A stretch of DNA of 64,000 nt from Paraflavitalea pollutisoli (GTDB taxonomy: Bacteria > Bacteroidota > Bacteroidia > Chitinophagales > Chitinophagaceae), in contig NZ_JARKMX010000008.1 of the NCBI RefSeq assembly GCF_029360705.1, positions 1,797,949-1,861,948 of the forward strand, read 5' to 3'. A program made the position numbers and the translations under genes. The notes under the pieces are model-generated. The model was not told the DNA's origin. It saw only the letters and a list, made by a program, of their open reading frames with translations, and did not search any database. How positions within the stretch are numbered: position 1 is the stretch's first letter; every line of letters begins with the position of its first letter. Below are positions 26,026-36,132 of the stretch, in pieces.

Positions 26026-26472
26026 ATGTCTATCACCAAGAAAAACGCGGTATTCTTTGCAGGCGGTAAGAAAGTAGAGCTGGAAATCAATGGCACCACC
26101 GCGAAAGGAATGAAACTGACCAGGAACGAAGCCGACGGCTCCTGGAATCTCTCGCTGGAGTTATTCATTTCCCCCGCAGAGGCCACCAATGTGATCAGTA
26201 AATTTGCAGACTTCAAAGATGCCAACGGCGTCTCGATCGAAGATCCGGTCCTGCATGAAAAACTGTTTCCCAATCAGATCTATTTTGAAGCTTTTAACCC
26301 GGCAGGCCAATCCATCGATATCCCTTTCAGTGAGGGCAAAATGCTTGTCAACCAGGACAAAGAAGATAATGACGGCGGCAGTGGCGACATCGTCATTACC
26401 CTCTCCCCCCTGGGCGGTGTTGGCAAAACACAAAACATCAAAACACAGAATCCCATCGTCGGCCCTATCTGA
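26026..26472 (+). CDS. Hypothetical protein next to the clostripain-like peptidase
   Basis: 148 residues, no signal peptide. Beta-rich and acidic, with a Gly/Asn/Asp-rich segment (EDNDGGSGDIV) near residue 120 and the tail NPIVGPI. I know no family for it. It converges on the C11-type peptidase gene (stop at 26472 against stop at 26473), so the two end on adjacent bases. The GGVGKT string at the C-terminus is not in a P-loop context. A TAACTTTA box (25985-25992) about 35 bp upstream may be its promoter. Confidence 0.6.
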   Translation: MSITKKNAVFFAGGKKVELEINGTTAKGMKLTRNEADGSWNLSLELFISPAEATNVISKFADFKDANGVSIEDPVLHEKLFPNQIYFEAFNPAGQSIDIPFSEGKMLVNQDKEDNDGGSGDIVITLSPLGGVGKTQNIKTQNPIVGPI

Positions 26473-27981
26473 TCAACCAAATTTTCTGATATACTGACCG
26501 AATACCTGTCCGTAGGCGCTATTGACCACAAAATTGGGAACAATTTGCTGCAGGCCATTGGGATTCAGAATTTCACGGAATACCAGGTTACCCTCCTTCG
26601 GTGCAGTATGCGGAAACCAGATACCCAGTCCGGTAGGCATGGTGGCAGCCAGTCCCTCGTCGACGTAGAAAAAAGCGGTTTTGTACAGATCTCTGCCGGT
26701 AAAGTGAAAGGATCTAACCTGGGCAAGGCTTTCTAAAAGATCTTTGATAGGCATTTCCAGTGACTGCAAAGCTGGAAATGCCTTTATTTTTTCAAGCCAG
26801 TAGGTCAACAGAATGGGCAGGTCGACGATCTTCACCTCCGGCAAACTATGTTGCGCATAATTGTACACCTGCCGGTTGGCAACCCGGAGACTATACAGCA
26901 CAAACGGATTGTTCATCAACCCGGCCACCTGCCCGAGCAGGGAAGCAAACCTGGCCTGGATGTCTTCGAACTTGTCTTTGTCCAGCTGCACGGCACATAC
27001 CTTCCAGGTACTATGTATATCTCCGAAATACGCCCGGTGCGTGTCCTTGCGGTCGTCTCTCGCCGCTTCGAGAAACAACTGTGCCACGACATCCGTTTCT
27101 TTTGTAGGCATTGCGGTCAGTTCCTTGAATACAAAGCGATAGTCATATCCCGGATGGCAGATACCCGTCAGCGGCGCCACCAGGTAGTCTACAGCTTCGC
27201 GCAACTCGTATTGGGTAAACAGATTTTGCATCAGGCAATTGTACATCACCAGTATATCGAGTTTGCTACCATTGTTGCTCTTATCGAACACGCTGCGCAA
27301 GGCCTCGCTCAATTCGATATTGGTCAACAGGTTGAATTCATCCTGCTGTTTTTCAACCTCCTTCATACCGTTCCCGCTTGCCGATAATTTGAACAACAGC
27401 CGATCGTCGGGGTTCCCATTGAATCCTATATCGAACCTGGTAAAGGTCTCCATTTCTTTGGTGATCGAACCTGGCTGTATAACCGGATCAGATTCATCGA
27501 TAACAGAAGAAACAGCCTTATTCGAATCATCTTTGGCGCCTGCTTCCGTGATCTGCCCCAGCGGCAGGTAGTTGATACCAAAACAAGAACCATGACCAGC
27601 TGTGATGACGATATGTTTTTTCGCAGGATAAGCGTTCACCAATGCCCGCAAAATGTCGGCAATACCATCTTTATCGGATAACAAGGCGAGGTTAGCCTGC
27701 GGCGTGATCAGCCAGTCAGTGATCTTATTCTCCACCTTTTCACAAATACAGATCCTTTGAATAATCTTGTTTTCAGCCGTTTTCCCGATCCGGGCTTCTA
27801 CGATAAAAATTTTTATCTTGTCCGAGAACGCGCTATCTTTAATAGCACTAAAGAAGCTATTCTTCTGTCGTTCCATCTTCACGTATCCTGGGTTATCAGC
27901 CTGATTCTCTATATCATAACATGAGTTATTGTAAAACAGCGCTACTACAAGCCATTCCAATTGCGTAGATGTGTCTCCCAT
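26473..27981 (-). CDS. Clostripain-like (C11) cysteine peptidase
   Basis: 502 residues, no signal peptide. The C11 pattern is visible: a strand followed by HIVITAGHGSCFG with the putative catalytic His at residue 130, and LDILVMYNCLMQNLFTQYELREAVDYLVAP with the putative nucleophile Cys at 249, matching the canonical '..CLM...E.AYEL....DY.V.S' segment of clostripain. A late segment (DEGLAATMPTGLGIWFPH) resembles the C11 'GLSIYFP' strand. Clostripain family members cleave after basic residues. The N-terminus lacks export signals, so this copy may act inside the cell. Its start overlaps the divergent sensor kinase by 21 bp, and its stop abuts the small convergent gene. Confidence 0.75.
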   Translation of the reverse strand: MGDTSTQLEWLVVALFYNNSCYDIENQADNPGYVKMERQKNSFFSAIKDSAFSDKIKIFIVEARIGKTAENKIIQRICICEKVENKITDWLITPQANLALLSDKDGIADILRALVNAYPAKKHIVITAGHGSCFGINYLPLGQITEAGAKDDSNKAVSSVIDESDPVIQPGSITKEMETFTRFDIGFNGNPDDRLLFKLSASGNGMKEVEKQQDEFNLLTNIELSEALRSVFDKSNNGSKLDILVMYNCLMQNLFTQYELREAVDYLVAPLTGICHPGYDYRFVFKELTAMPTKETDVVAQLFLEAARDDRKDTHRAYFGDIHSTWKVCAVQLDKDKFEDIQARFASLLGQVAGLMNNPFVLYSLRVANRQVYNYAQHSLPEVKIVDLPILLTYWLEKIKAFPALQSLEMPIKDLLESLAQVRSFHFTGRDLYKTAFFYVDEGLAATMPTGLGIWFPHTAPKEGNLVFREILNPNGLQQIVPNFVVNSAYGQVFGQYIRKFG

Positions 27982-30900
27982 ATTATTGTTGTTTTATTGT
28001 TGACAAGCATACAAATTGCAAGCAGCGCCCAGCAAACCGTTTTCCGCAACATCAACACCTACACGCAAAAACAGGGACTGAGCAGTCCTAATATCAGCAA
28101 GATCCTGCAAGACAAATACGGCTACCTGTGGATCGCCACACAAGACGGGCTCAACCGCTTCAACGGACGAACCTTTACTATTTACAACAAAGACCTGCAT
28201 CCCCAAAAGCAGTTACTGACCAATACCGTCAGGGAGATCCTGCTCGCCGACGATCTGCAAACACTGTGGGTCGTTGGCAGCGATGGAGGTATCAGTACCA
28301 TCGATCTGGCTACGGGCGACGTAACCCGCAACTATCCATACGACAACCTCGACCTGCGCCAGGAATGGCGCATCTGCGCTACCCTGTACAACGAAAAGAT
28401 GTATATCGGCACCTCCGCAGGACTGGAAATATTTAATACCCTTACTGGTCACTTCGAAGCCGTCCCGGCAACACTGACAGCACTCTTCCGCAGCCTCAAC
28501 TCCACAGAGATATGGACCATAAGCACGGACCACAACGGCATTTGTTGGATTGGCGTCGCCAAATACGGGCTACTCCTGTACGATACCAAATCGCAACAAC
28601 TACTCAAAACAATCAGGGCCGACACCTTTCTTTCAGCCAATGACGCCGGCAACTTCTGGCCCAAATCAAGCGCCTTTACCAGCGGTGATACGTACTGGCT
28701 GGGATCAACACAGGGCCTCTTTCGCATCCGGTACGATCGCCACTACCGTACCTCCGCATTACCCGCTACCATACCATTCAGCAGCCCCTCCACCACCAGC
28801 ACCATCACCGAACAGGTCTTTACCGGTAAAGAGGGACAACTCCTCATACCCGGCTCCTCCCTCCACCAATACAACCCGCATACACGTTTCCTGCAAACCC
28901 TGCAACCAGCCGACCAGCAGTATAGTTCATGGTTGATGAACACCACCTATATCTTTGAAGACAATCAATGCAATATTTGGGTAGGCTGTAAACAGGGGCT
29001 CGCACTCATAGGTCCCGAACCATCCCCCTTCCTGCCCACGCGTAACGGAGAACATTACCAGAACAAGTTGGGTCACGTATATGCCCTCCAACCGCTCGCT
29101 CCGGACAACATGCTGGCAGGTACCGAAGATGGATTGTGGCAGGTGCGGGGCCAACAGATAACGCTGCTGTATGGTCAGGGCCGTGTACAAAACATATTTC
29201 ACCTCACCCCTACCGACCTGCTCATTTCCGGCAAAGCGGGCATTCGGCTTTACAGCAACAACCGCGTGTTACCCGTACATGACCAGTTTCTGGAATTCAA
29301 GCCGTATGCTCAATGGCAGTTCAACAGCATCGGTCACCTCAACGACTCCATGGCCCTGATCGGCACAGAATCCAACGCCGGCGTATTATTATGGAACAAA
29401 CACCGGCACCAACTGACCCACCTCCAAAAAGCCTCAACTTCCGACGCAATTCACCTAACCACCAACAACGTCAACACCATATATATCGATCGACAACAGC
29501 GGGCCATCGTCCTCTCCGATTATTCCATTGCCATTTATAACCCCGCCGACACCACCTTCAAAACAGTACTGCTACGCGATCCACGCACCCAACAACCCAT
29601 GGGCGTCTTTATGGAAATAACAGAAACAAAAGATCATTACTGGATCAGCGCTTACAGCCATGGCCTGCTGCAACTGAATAAAAACTGGGACCTCATACGG
29701 AAATATGGATTGAAAGACGGTCTGACCAATACCGGCGTATACGAGCTCTTCAATTACAAAGACTCCCTGCTCTACCTCACCAGCAACTTCGGCATCACCA
29801 CCTTTCAGGTGGCGAATAAACAACTTAGCCAGTACTACGAAGAAGACGGCCTGCAACACAACACCTTCGAAGAAGCCAGTGGTGTCACGTACAACGGTCA
29901 TTTCTATGCTGGCGGCTCCAATGGGTGGGTAGAAATCGACCCGTCACAATTAGCCGAACCCATCACCATACCAGCTTTGAGCTTTACCGGTATTACCCTG
30001 CAACAATCCGGCAACAGATTCATCGACACCGTCAACCTCGCAGCAAACACCTATACCATCGGCAACAATGTGCTGCAAACAACCGTGCACTTCAATGGTT
30101 TGAATTATATAAATCCTCACCGCGTACATTATCAATACAAAATAGCTGAACTAAAAGACGAATGGATTGACCTGGGAACACAAAACTCTATACAACTGCT
30201 CGGACTATCACCCGGCACCTATCACCTGCAGGTCCGCGCCGCCAATAGCGAACCCAATTGGAGTCAGCCACGCGAACTGGTACTTCGTTTCGAACCACAA
30301 TGGTTCCAGACCTGGTGGTTCCGCGTACTGGTTTCCTTCCTCATCGCCATGCTGATCTACCTGGCCTACCGATACCGCCTCTACCAACTGCAAAAACAAC
30401 AACATATCCGGAAAGAGATCGCCGCCGACTTACACGACAACCTCGGCAGCACACTCAATAGCATCAAGATATTCGCCAACCTGGCACTCAATAAAATACA
30501 AACGGAAACCAACCTGCAGCAGATCGTAAAAAGCATGGAGCAGGCAACAGCCGAACTCCGCGATATGTTATGGGTACTCGACGACAACATGGATACCGTC
30601 GACGAGTTGATCACCCGCCTCAACCAATTTGCCGCACCGGTATCAGCCGCCGTCAATATAGAAACGAGCATCAAAACATCTTTCGAAACCGGTAAGCGGC
30701 GACTCACCAAAAAAGAAAAGAGCAACCTGCTCCTGATCTGTAAAGAGGCCATCAACAACAGCATCAAATACTCGCAGGCCACCCACATCAATATCCTGAT
30801 ATCCAGCAAGGGCAACCAGCTACAGGTACTGATCACCGACAACGGAACCGGCTTCAACCTCGAGACCGTCAAAAAAGGATATGGCTTGCAGAATATACAA

Positions 30901-30993
30901 TACCGGGCGCGGCAGATCCGCTACCAGGTCAACCTCAATACCATGCCGGGAGCAGGAACCCGGATCGCCGTATCACAAACACCCGTTGCCTGA
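27961..30993 (+). CDS. Reg_prop/Y_Y_Y sensor histidine kinase (HisKA_3 type)
   Basis: 1010 residues beginning at a TTG (no in-frame ATG nearby), which gives a signal peptide ending IASSAQ. Residues about 25-690 form the periplasmic sensor: Reg_prop propeller repeats such as ISKILQDKYGYLWIATQDGL, NQCNIWVGCKQG and KDHYWISAYSHG. A Y_Y_Y domain (about 690-775, HYQYKIAELKDEW) precedes one membrane helix (about 785-805). The cytoplasmic part has the HisKA_3 box DLHDNLGSTLNS with the phospho-His at residue 825 and a HATPase domain (KEAINNSIKYS, DNGTGFNL, GYGLQNI). Such kinases often sense sugars in Bacteroidota. No response regulator lies next to it, so it is an orphan. It starts inside the peptidase gene (21-bp overlap). 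Confidence 0.88.
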   Translation: MRRCVSHIIVVLLLTSIQIASSAQQTVFRNINTYTQKQGLSSPNISKILQDKYGYLWIATQDGLNRFNGRTFTIYNKDLHPQKQLLTNTVREILLADDLQTLWVVGSDGGISTIDLATGDVTRNYPYDNLDLRQEWRICATLYNEKMYIGTSAGLEIFNTLTGHFEAVPATLTALFRSLNSTEIWTISTDHNGICWIGVAKYGLLLYDTKSQQLLKTIRADTFLSANDAGNFWPKSSAFTSGDTYWLGSTQGLFRIRYDRHYRTSALPATIPFSSPSTTSTITEQVFTGKEGQLLIPGSSLHQYNPHTRFLQTLQPADQQYSSWLMNTTYIFEDNQCNIWVGCKQGLALIGPEPSPFLPTRNGEHYQNKLGHVYALQPLAPDNMLAGTEDGLWQVRGQQITLLYGQGRVQNIFHLTPTDLLISGKAGIRLYSNNRVLPVHDQFLEFKPYAQWQFNSIGHLNDSMALIGTESNAGVLLWNKHRHQLTHLQKASTSDAIHLTTNNVNTIYIDRQQRAIVLSDYSIAIYNPADTTFKTVLLRDPRTQQPMGVFMEITETKDHYWISAYSHGLLQLNKNWDLIRKYGLKDGLTNTGVYELFNYKDSLLYLTSNFGITTFQVANKQLSQYYEEDGLQHNTFEEASGVTYNGHFYAGGSNGWVEIDPSQLAEPITIPALSFTGITLQQSGNRFIDTVNLAANTYTIGNNVLQTTVHFNGLNYINPHRVHYQYKIAELKDEWIDLGTQNSIQLLGLSPGTYHLQVRAANSEPNWSQPRELVLRFEPQWFQTWWFRVLVSFLIAMLIYLAYRYRLYQLQKQQHIRKEIAADLHDNLGSTLNSIKIFANLALNKIQTETNLQQIVKSMEQATAELRDMLWVLDDNMDTVDELITRLNQFAAPVSAAVNIETSIKTSFETGKRRLTKKEKSNLLLICKEAINNSIKYSQATHINILISSKGNQLQVLITDNGTGFNLETVKKGYGLQNIQYRARQIRYQVNLNTMPGAGTRIAVSQTPVA

Positions 30994-31075
30994 TGCACAC
31001 CAGCGCTGTAAATCCGCCGTAAAGATCAATGGTTCTACCCGGATGCGTACGGGTGTTTTCACCCCTTATTGCAAT

Positions 31076-31101
31076 AAAAAACACCGGCGAGAACACCGGT
31101 G
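31076..31101 (-). terminator. Intrinsic terminator of the TonB receptor gene
   Basis: On the minus strand: CACCGG tgttctcg CCGGTG followed by six U, 50 bp beyond the stop at 31152. It has a G+C-rich 6-bp stem, an 8-nt loop and a U-tract, all as expected for rho-independent termination of the PepSY/receptor operon. Confidence 0.75.
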
Positions 31102-31151
31102 CCTGGTAATCATTAGCATGGTCCAATGCGGCAGAAGCCACTGATCTTAAA

Positions 31152-33674
31152 TCAAAACTTCACGGCGATGGTGCCGATCAACTGACGCCTCATCTGAGGA
31201 ATATAGTTACTCCAGCCCATCCAGTATTCTTTATCAGTAATGTTATTCACTTTCACACCCAGGCGGTATCGCTTTGTATCATACGTTACGTGCGCACCGA
31301 TCACGGAATACGCCGGCAGGATCAAAGCACCATCAGGATGCTGGTTCACGGCATTCGCCTCACCCGCATAGTTGGCACTCACGCCAATGCCAAGTCCCTT
31401 CAACGTATTTTTGGTAAAGGTGTAGTTGGTCCAGAAGTTAGCCGTATTGCGCGGACCGGTACCTACCGGGCGCAACCCTTCCACATCGGCATCCGCCTTT
31501 ACATACTTGCTGTCGTTGTAGCCATATCCAAACAGGATCGTCCAGCCTATATAAGGGTTCGCCACGATCTCCGCCTCGATACCCTTGCTGTGCTGCTCAC
31601 CATCCTGGATATTGAACATCGGATCGCTCAGGTCCATACGGATCACGTCTTTCACCTTTACATTATAATAACTTACACTACCCGTCAGCTTGTTCTTGAA
31701 GAGGTTGTACTTCGCACCAAACTCCACCTGATTGGCTTCTTCCGGATTGAAAGGCTTGTTGTTCTTGTCACCACCAAACTTGTTGGTAAAGCTATTCTGG
31801 TAGTTGGCAAATACGGTCAGCTGTTCTTTCAGTGGCATCAGGATCAACCCCACCTTGGGCGACCACTTCGTTTGCCCCTGGTCCATGATCTTATTCTTGA
31901 AATGATCCACCCGCACACCGGCAGATACGATCACATAGTCGGTAATATTCGTCACGTTGTTGATATACCCGCTGTACACGCTCGACTCCTGGTCATAAGG
32001 CAGCGTACCACCTGGGCGCGTCGCAAACGCATTCAGCACGTTCTCTTTGTTAAACTGGTTCATCTTGGGCGACTGACCGTTGATGTCTACGATATCAAAA
32101 AGGTCGGGGTAAGGCACCCCATACAGACTACCATAGTAGCGGTTGTAGATCACCAGCGAACGGTAATAAGCAAAGTCGAAACCGGCTACGGCGCGGTTGC
32201 GCACCTTACCCCACTGGTAGTCAGAACTGAAGTTCTGCTGGAAGTTGAAGGTCTTCGTACTACCTACGGGATTCCACACCATGCGGCCCAGGCTATCATG
32301 CCCTGGCGTTCCGAAATTGGGCACCCCTGTTTGCAGGGAGTTGATGAAGTTGCCGACATAATTGGGAATCAGGTATTGGTAAGATGTATAACCACTGTTG
32401 TGACTATTGCTGTACGTGATCACCGACTGCGCATTCCAGTGGCGGGAAAACTTATAATTCACCTCTCCAAAGAACGCATTCGACTGCGTAGTAGCATAGA
32501 TATCATCGTTGAGGAAAGAACGGTCATAGCTGGTTTTGAATTCATCCACCCGGTCCGTACCAAAGGCTTGCTTGAAGGTTTGCGGCGCTTGCGACATGAT
32601 CGCGTCCACCTGGGCAGGCGGCAGCATCTGTCCCAGCATTTGCCGCAAGGGACCGTTCACCATACTGGGCGTCAGCACAAATAGGAAATTACCGCCGTTG
32701 CCATTGCCCTTGGAGCCTACGATCTCCGCATCCACATTCACCGACAGCTTGTTATTGGGTTTGTATAAGATAGAGGGAGCAATGATATAGCTGCGTTGAA
32801 AGCCCGCATCCTGCCAGCTATCCTGGTTCTGTCCGGCCACGTTGATCCGTGCCGCCAGTTTGTCTTTGGTGAGCACAAAGTTGGCATCGGCAGAAGCCCG
32901 GTAAAAATTATAGCTGCCATACGATACATCCGCATAACCACCTTCCTTGAAATAAGGCTTCTTGGTTACCCGGTTGATCAACCCGCCATACGATGAAATG
33001 ATGCTGCCAAACATAGTGGCCGATGGGCCCTTGATTACCTCGATGCGCTCGAGGTTGGCCATCTCTACGTTGGTATTGACGATATTGGCCACACCATTGC
33101 GCACCTTGGTAGACGTTTGAAAACCGCGGCTCACGAAGAAAGACCCACCATCCGGACGGCTGGTAGCGTCCCACAGCTTCGTTACTCCGGGGGCATTCTT
33201 CATCGCATCTTCCAGCGTCATGGCATTTTGCTTGCGCAACACCACGCTGGAAATGGAATGCACGATCTGTGGCGTCTCCAGGTTGCTCAGCGAAAGTTTG
33301 TTGGAGGTAGACGCGGCACGGTTCATGATCTTGCCGGTCTCCACGATCACCTCTTCCAGTTGCTTGGTCTCTGGCGTGATGCTGAAATTCATTTCTACCG
33401 GCGACTCTCCCACCGTCACCGACTTGGTTTCCCGGACACTGCCGGTAAATGACACCTGCACCGTATAGGTACCCGCCTTGAGGTTACGAATGGCATACAC
33501 ACCGTTTTCATCGGTTTGCGTACCGATACGCGTATCCACCAGGGTAATACTGATCTGGCCAAGGGGCAAACCATCGGGCGTGGTCACCTTACCGAAAAGG
33601 CCGCCCTTCTGGGCAAACGAAGAAAAAGAAACCAGGAGCGTGAGGCACAAGAGGATTCGCTGAGCGCGGTTCAT
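31152..33674 (-). CDS. TonB-dependent siderophore receptor
   Basis: I start it at the ATG at 33674 (MNRAQRILLCLTLLVSFSSFAQ), which gives a signal peptide and 840 residues; the longer frame has none. After a carboxypeptidase-regulatory-like domain (residues about 25-105: LFGKVTTPDGLPLGQISITLVD) comes the plug (MNRAASTSNKLSLSNLETPQ, FVSRGFQTSTKVRNG, LERIEVIKGPSATMFGS, INRVTKKP) and a 22-strand-type barrel ending QMRRQLIGTIAVKF. The wording of the plug is that of ferrichrome/hydroxamate-type receptors, but the ligand cannot be assigned. It lies in one operon with the receptor at 33814 and the PepSY protein. Confidence 0.92.
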   Translation of the reverse strand: MNRAQRILLCLTLLVSFSSFAQKGGLFGKVTTPDGLPLGQISITLVDTRIGTQTDENGVYAIRNLKAGTYTVQVSFTGSVRETKSVTVGESPVEMNFSITPETKQLEEVIVETGKIMNRAASTSNKLSLSNLETPQIVHSISSVVLRKQNAMTLEDAMKNAPGVTKLWDATSRPDGGSFFVSRGFQTSTKVRNGVANIVNTNVEMANLERIEVIKGPSATMFGSIISSYGGLINRVTKKPYFKEGGYADVSYGSYNFYRASADANFVLTKDKLAARINVAGQNQDSWQDAGFQRSYIIAPSILYKPNNKLSVNVDAEIVGSKGNGNGGNFLFVLTPSMVNGPLRQMLGQMLPPAQVDAIMSQAPQTFKQAFGTDRVDEFKTSYDRSFLNDDIYATTQSNAFFGEVNYKFSRHWNAQSVITYSNSHNSGYTSYQYLIPNYVGNFINSLQTGVPNFGTPGHDSLGRMVWNPVGSTKTFNFQQNFSSDYQWGKVRNRAVAGFDFAYYRSLVIYNRYYGSLYGVPYPDLFDIVDINGQSPKMNQFNKENVLNAFATRPGGTLPYDQESSVYSGYINNVTNITDYVIVSAGVRVDHFKNKIMDQGQTKWSPKVGLILMPLKEQLTVFANYQNSFTNKFGGDKNNKPFNPEEANQVEFGAKYNLFKNKLTGSVSYYNVKVKDVIRMDLSDPMFNIQDGEQHSKGIEAEIVANPYIGWTILFGYGYNDSKYVKADADVEGLRPVGTGPRNTANFWTNYTFTKNTLKGLGIGVSANYAGEANAVNQHPDGALILPAYSVIGAHVTYDTKRYRLGVKVNNITDKEYWMGWSNYIPQMRRQLIGTIAVKF

Positions 33675-33781
33675 ATTGCAGTTAATATTTAGGGGCAAAA
33701 TTGAAACGATTACTCGCTCAATCCTGCCCCTATCTGGAAAATCCATTTATGAGATCGGGAAATTGACTGTATGCCATTCCC

Positions 33782-33816
33782 TTGTTGCCTACGTTGCCTG
33801 GATGCCTCGGTGCCTA
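33782..33816 (-). repeat. AGGCAAC octamer array C
   Basis: Four units, on the minus strand: TAGGCACC GAGGCATC CAGGCAAC GTAGGCAAC (one 9-bp unit). The stop codon of the receptor gene at 33814 is the TAG of the first unit. Confidence 0.75.
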
Positions 33817-36132
33817 AAATCTATACCCCACACTCCAGTTCAGCCTGGCACCATTGCCCTGTACATACTCCAGGTCCTGCACACGGTACTGGCTGCGTGG
33901 CGGATAGTAAGATTGGTTGAATACATTCTCCACACCCATGGTCAGGTTGAATGACGAGTTGATATTCCAGCCCGCATTGAAGTTGAAATAAGTGACATCG
34001 GTGACCGGCCCTTCACTCAATCCATACACCCCATTGCTGCGCTTCGCAAAGCGGTCGCGGCTACCGGTGTACACCATCGAGAACTGCAGGTTCACGGCCG
34101 GGATCGGCAGGTAGTTGATATAACCTGTACCCTTGGGTGGCATGATGCGCTCACCGTTCATGTACACCTTGCCGGTGGCGCTTTCCGCTTTACCTTCCAC
34201 ATACGAGTAGCTACCACCCACCTTGAGGTTTTGCAGCACCTTCACATCAGCCACCAGTTCGTATCCCCAGATACGCTCCGGCTCACGCTGTGTTACAAAA
34301 ATACCACCTTGCTCTACCAGGTTGGCGCCGAGCTTGGAAGTACTAACAAAGTACGCGCCGGTAAAGCTTACTGGGCCCAGCTGGCTACTGAAGCCTGCTT
34401 CGTAGTTATTGGTAATGACCGGATCGGTGGTGATCTGATCCAATGTATTTTCCGTGGCCGTACGCAACACACGGCCCAGTTCATTCAAACCAAACGCCTG
34501 CGAGAAGCTCACAAACGGACTGAACGCTGCCAGCTTATTGTACCGCAAGCCAACATTGAACATGGTCGCATTGTAGTTCAGCGTTCCGCCCTTGATGGCA
34601 ATACTGCCTTGACCGTTGGGCCCCTTGGCGATGGTATTGAAATCCTTGACCTTGATGCGGGCATTCTCGTAACGAATACCGCCCTTCAGTACAAAATCAA
34701 ACAGGTCCACCTTCAGCTGCCCAAAAGGCGCCAGGTTGGTCATATTCATATCCGGCACAAATACCCGCCCGTCGGTCAGCACCTGGTTGGTTTTATCTTT
34801 CAACAGGTCGGCCCCATAGGTGAGGTCAAAACCAGCTTGGTCGATCTTCCAGGGTGTGCTCAGGTTGGCACGCACCCCTTGCTTCCAGGATTGGATATAC
34901 GTTTGCCCCGGACCGTACCAGCTGTTAGACTTCTCCACATACCGGTTCAGTGACTGAAACTTATGATCATACAGCAATACTTCCAGGTTCGTTCTGCCGG
35001 GCAGGTTATTCACCCGGTAACTGAGGTACATATTGTGACTATGCGGCGTACCGGCAGGCTCACCGGGATCTACGCCGGGCACACCGACAGCGGGGTATTG
35101 ATCATACTTACCCGCCTTGTTGATATACTCAGCATGTTGTTTACTTTGAAAGAAATTGAAAGAGAAGGTCAGCGATTGGTTGGCATTGATCTGGTAACCC
35201 AGTTTACCGAAGCCGTTGAATAAGCGGGTTTCGCTCAACCCGTCAGCCTGTGCAATCACGTTGCCATCGGCATCTTTCTGTACGCCCGTGCGCTCGTACA
35301 CGCCACTCACGACATAGGAGAATTTGTTGACCATACCATGCAGGGTCTGCGACAATCGATAACCGAGGGTATTGTCGCTATGCGTCAGGTTACCGGTACC
35401 ACCCACGCGCGTTTCCCCGCTGATGGCCTTTGAGCCATCGGGCTTTTTGGTGATCATATTGATGATACCACCGCCCGATCCGTTGCCGTAGATGGAAGTA
35501 GCCCCTTTGATCACTTCGATCCGCTCGATCACCGCCGGGTCGATCGACCGCAGGTCACGGCTGCCATTCATCAGCGGCGTTGACTGGGGTATACCGTCGA
35601 TCAATACCAGCACCGAACGGCCGCGCAAGGTTTGGCCCGAGTTCGTGGCTTTATTCGTAAACGTACCCAGGCCAGGTACGGTATTACCGAGAATAGAGGT
35701 AATCGAAGAATTGATCGCCGCCTGTTCGCGAATTTGCTTCGCGCCGACAATCGTCACCGAAGAAGGTACATCGCGGATGCTTTCTATCTTACGGCCGGCC
35801 GTGACCACCACTTCGTTCAGCACGCCATCCGCCGCCAGCGTGAGGTCAATCGTCAGTTCTTTACCAGCCTGCACAACTACCGTCACCGTACGGGTAGCAT
35901 AGCCCGCCACACTAACGGTCAGCGATTGCTTACCGGCCGGTACATTCAACAAGATAAAACGACCCGCATCGTCCGTAGTGGTCGTAGCGCCTTTTTGCAA
36001 AGCGACCGTTGCAAGGGGCAATACACCACCCTGCTCACGCAGCACATGGCCAAGCACAGAACCCACGTCCTGCGCCTGCGCAACAACAGTCAAAGAGAAC
36101 ACTCCTAAAAACAACAAAAGCATGCGGTTCAT
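33814..36132 (-). CDS. TonB-dependent receptor
   Basis: 772 residues from the ATG at 36132, signal peptide MNRMLLLFLGVFSLTVVAQAQ. A carboxypeptidase-regulatory-like domain (residues about 25-105) is followed by the plug: VVVTAGRKIESIRDVPSSVT (about 110-130), LRGRSVLVLIDGIPQSTPLM, and IERIEVIKGATSIYGNGSGGG, typical of FepA/IutA-type catecholate or hydroxamate receptors. The barrel ends NQSYYPPRSQYRVQDLEYVQGNGARLNWSVGYRF. It sits 137 bp downstream of the PepSY gene and 140 bp upstream of the second receptor, and its stop codon lies within repeat array C. Confidence 0.92.
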   Translation of the reverse strand: MNRMLLLFLGVFSLTVVAQAQDVGSVLGHVLREQGGVLPLATVALQKGATTTTDDAGRFILLNVPAGKQSLTVSVAGYATRTVTVVVQAGKELTIDLTLAADGVLNEVVVTAGRKIESIRDVPSSVTIVGAKQIREQAAINSSITSILGNTVPGLGTFTNKATNSGQTLRGRSVLVLIDGIPQSTPLMNGSRDLRSIDPAVIERIEVIKGATSIYGNGSGGGIINMITKKPDGSKAISGETRVGGTGNLTHSDNTLGYRLSQTLHGMVNKFSYVVSGVYERTGVQKDADGNVIAQADGLSETRLFNGFGKLGYQINANQSLTFSFNFFQSKQHAEYINKAGKYDQYPAVGVPGVDPGEPAGTPHSHNMYLSYRVNNLPGRTNLEVLLYDHKFQSLNRYVEKSNSWYGPGQTYIQSWKQGVRANLSTPWKIDQAGFDLTYGADLLKDKTNQVLTDGRVFVPDMNMTNLAPFGQLKVDLFDFVLKGGIRYENARIKVKDFNTIAKGPNGQGSIAIKGGTLNYNATMFNVGLRYNKLAAFSPFVSFSQAFGLNELGRVLRTATENTLDQITTDPVITNNYEAGFSSQLGPVSFTGAYFVSTSKLGANLVEQGGIFVTQREPERIWGYELVADVKVLQNLKVGGSYSYVEGKAESATGKVYMNGERIMPPKGTGYINYLPIPAVNLQFSMVYTGSRDRFAKRSNGVYGLSEGPVTDVTYFNFNAGWNINSSFNLTMGVENVFNQSYYPPRSQYRVQDLEYVQGNGARLNWSVGYRF

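Noticed and set aside
26400-26460. GGVGKT in the 148-residue protein at 26026 as a nucleotide-binding P-loop
   Set aside because: It lies at the very C-terminus without a following helix or Walker B region, and the preceding residues do not form the expected strand.
31290-32684. Long plus-strand frame of 464 codons antisense to the TonB receptor at 31152-33674
   Set aside because: It mirrors the codon usage of the receptor on the other strand, has no start context or known domain, and would lie entirely inside a well-supported gene.
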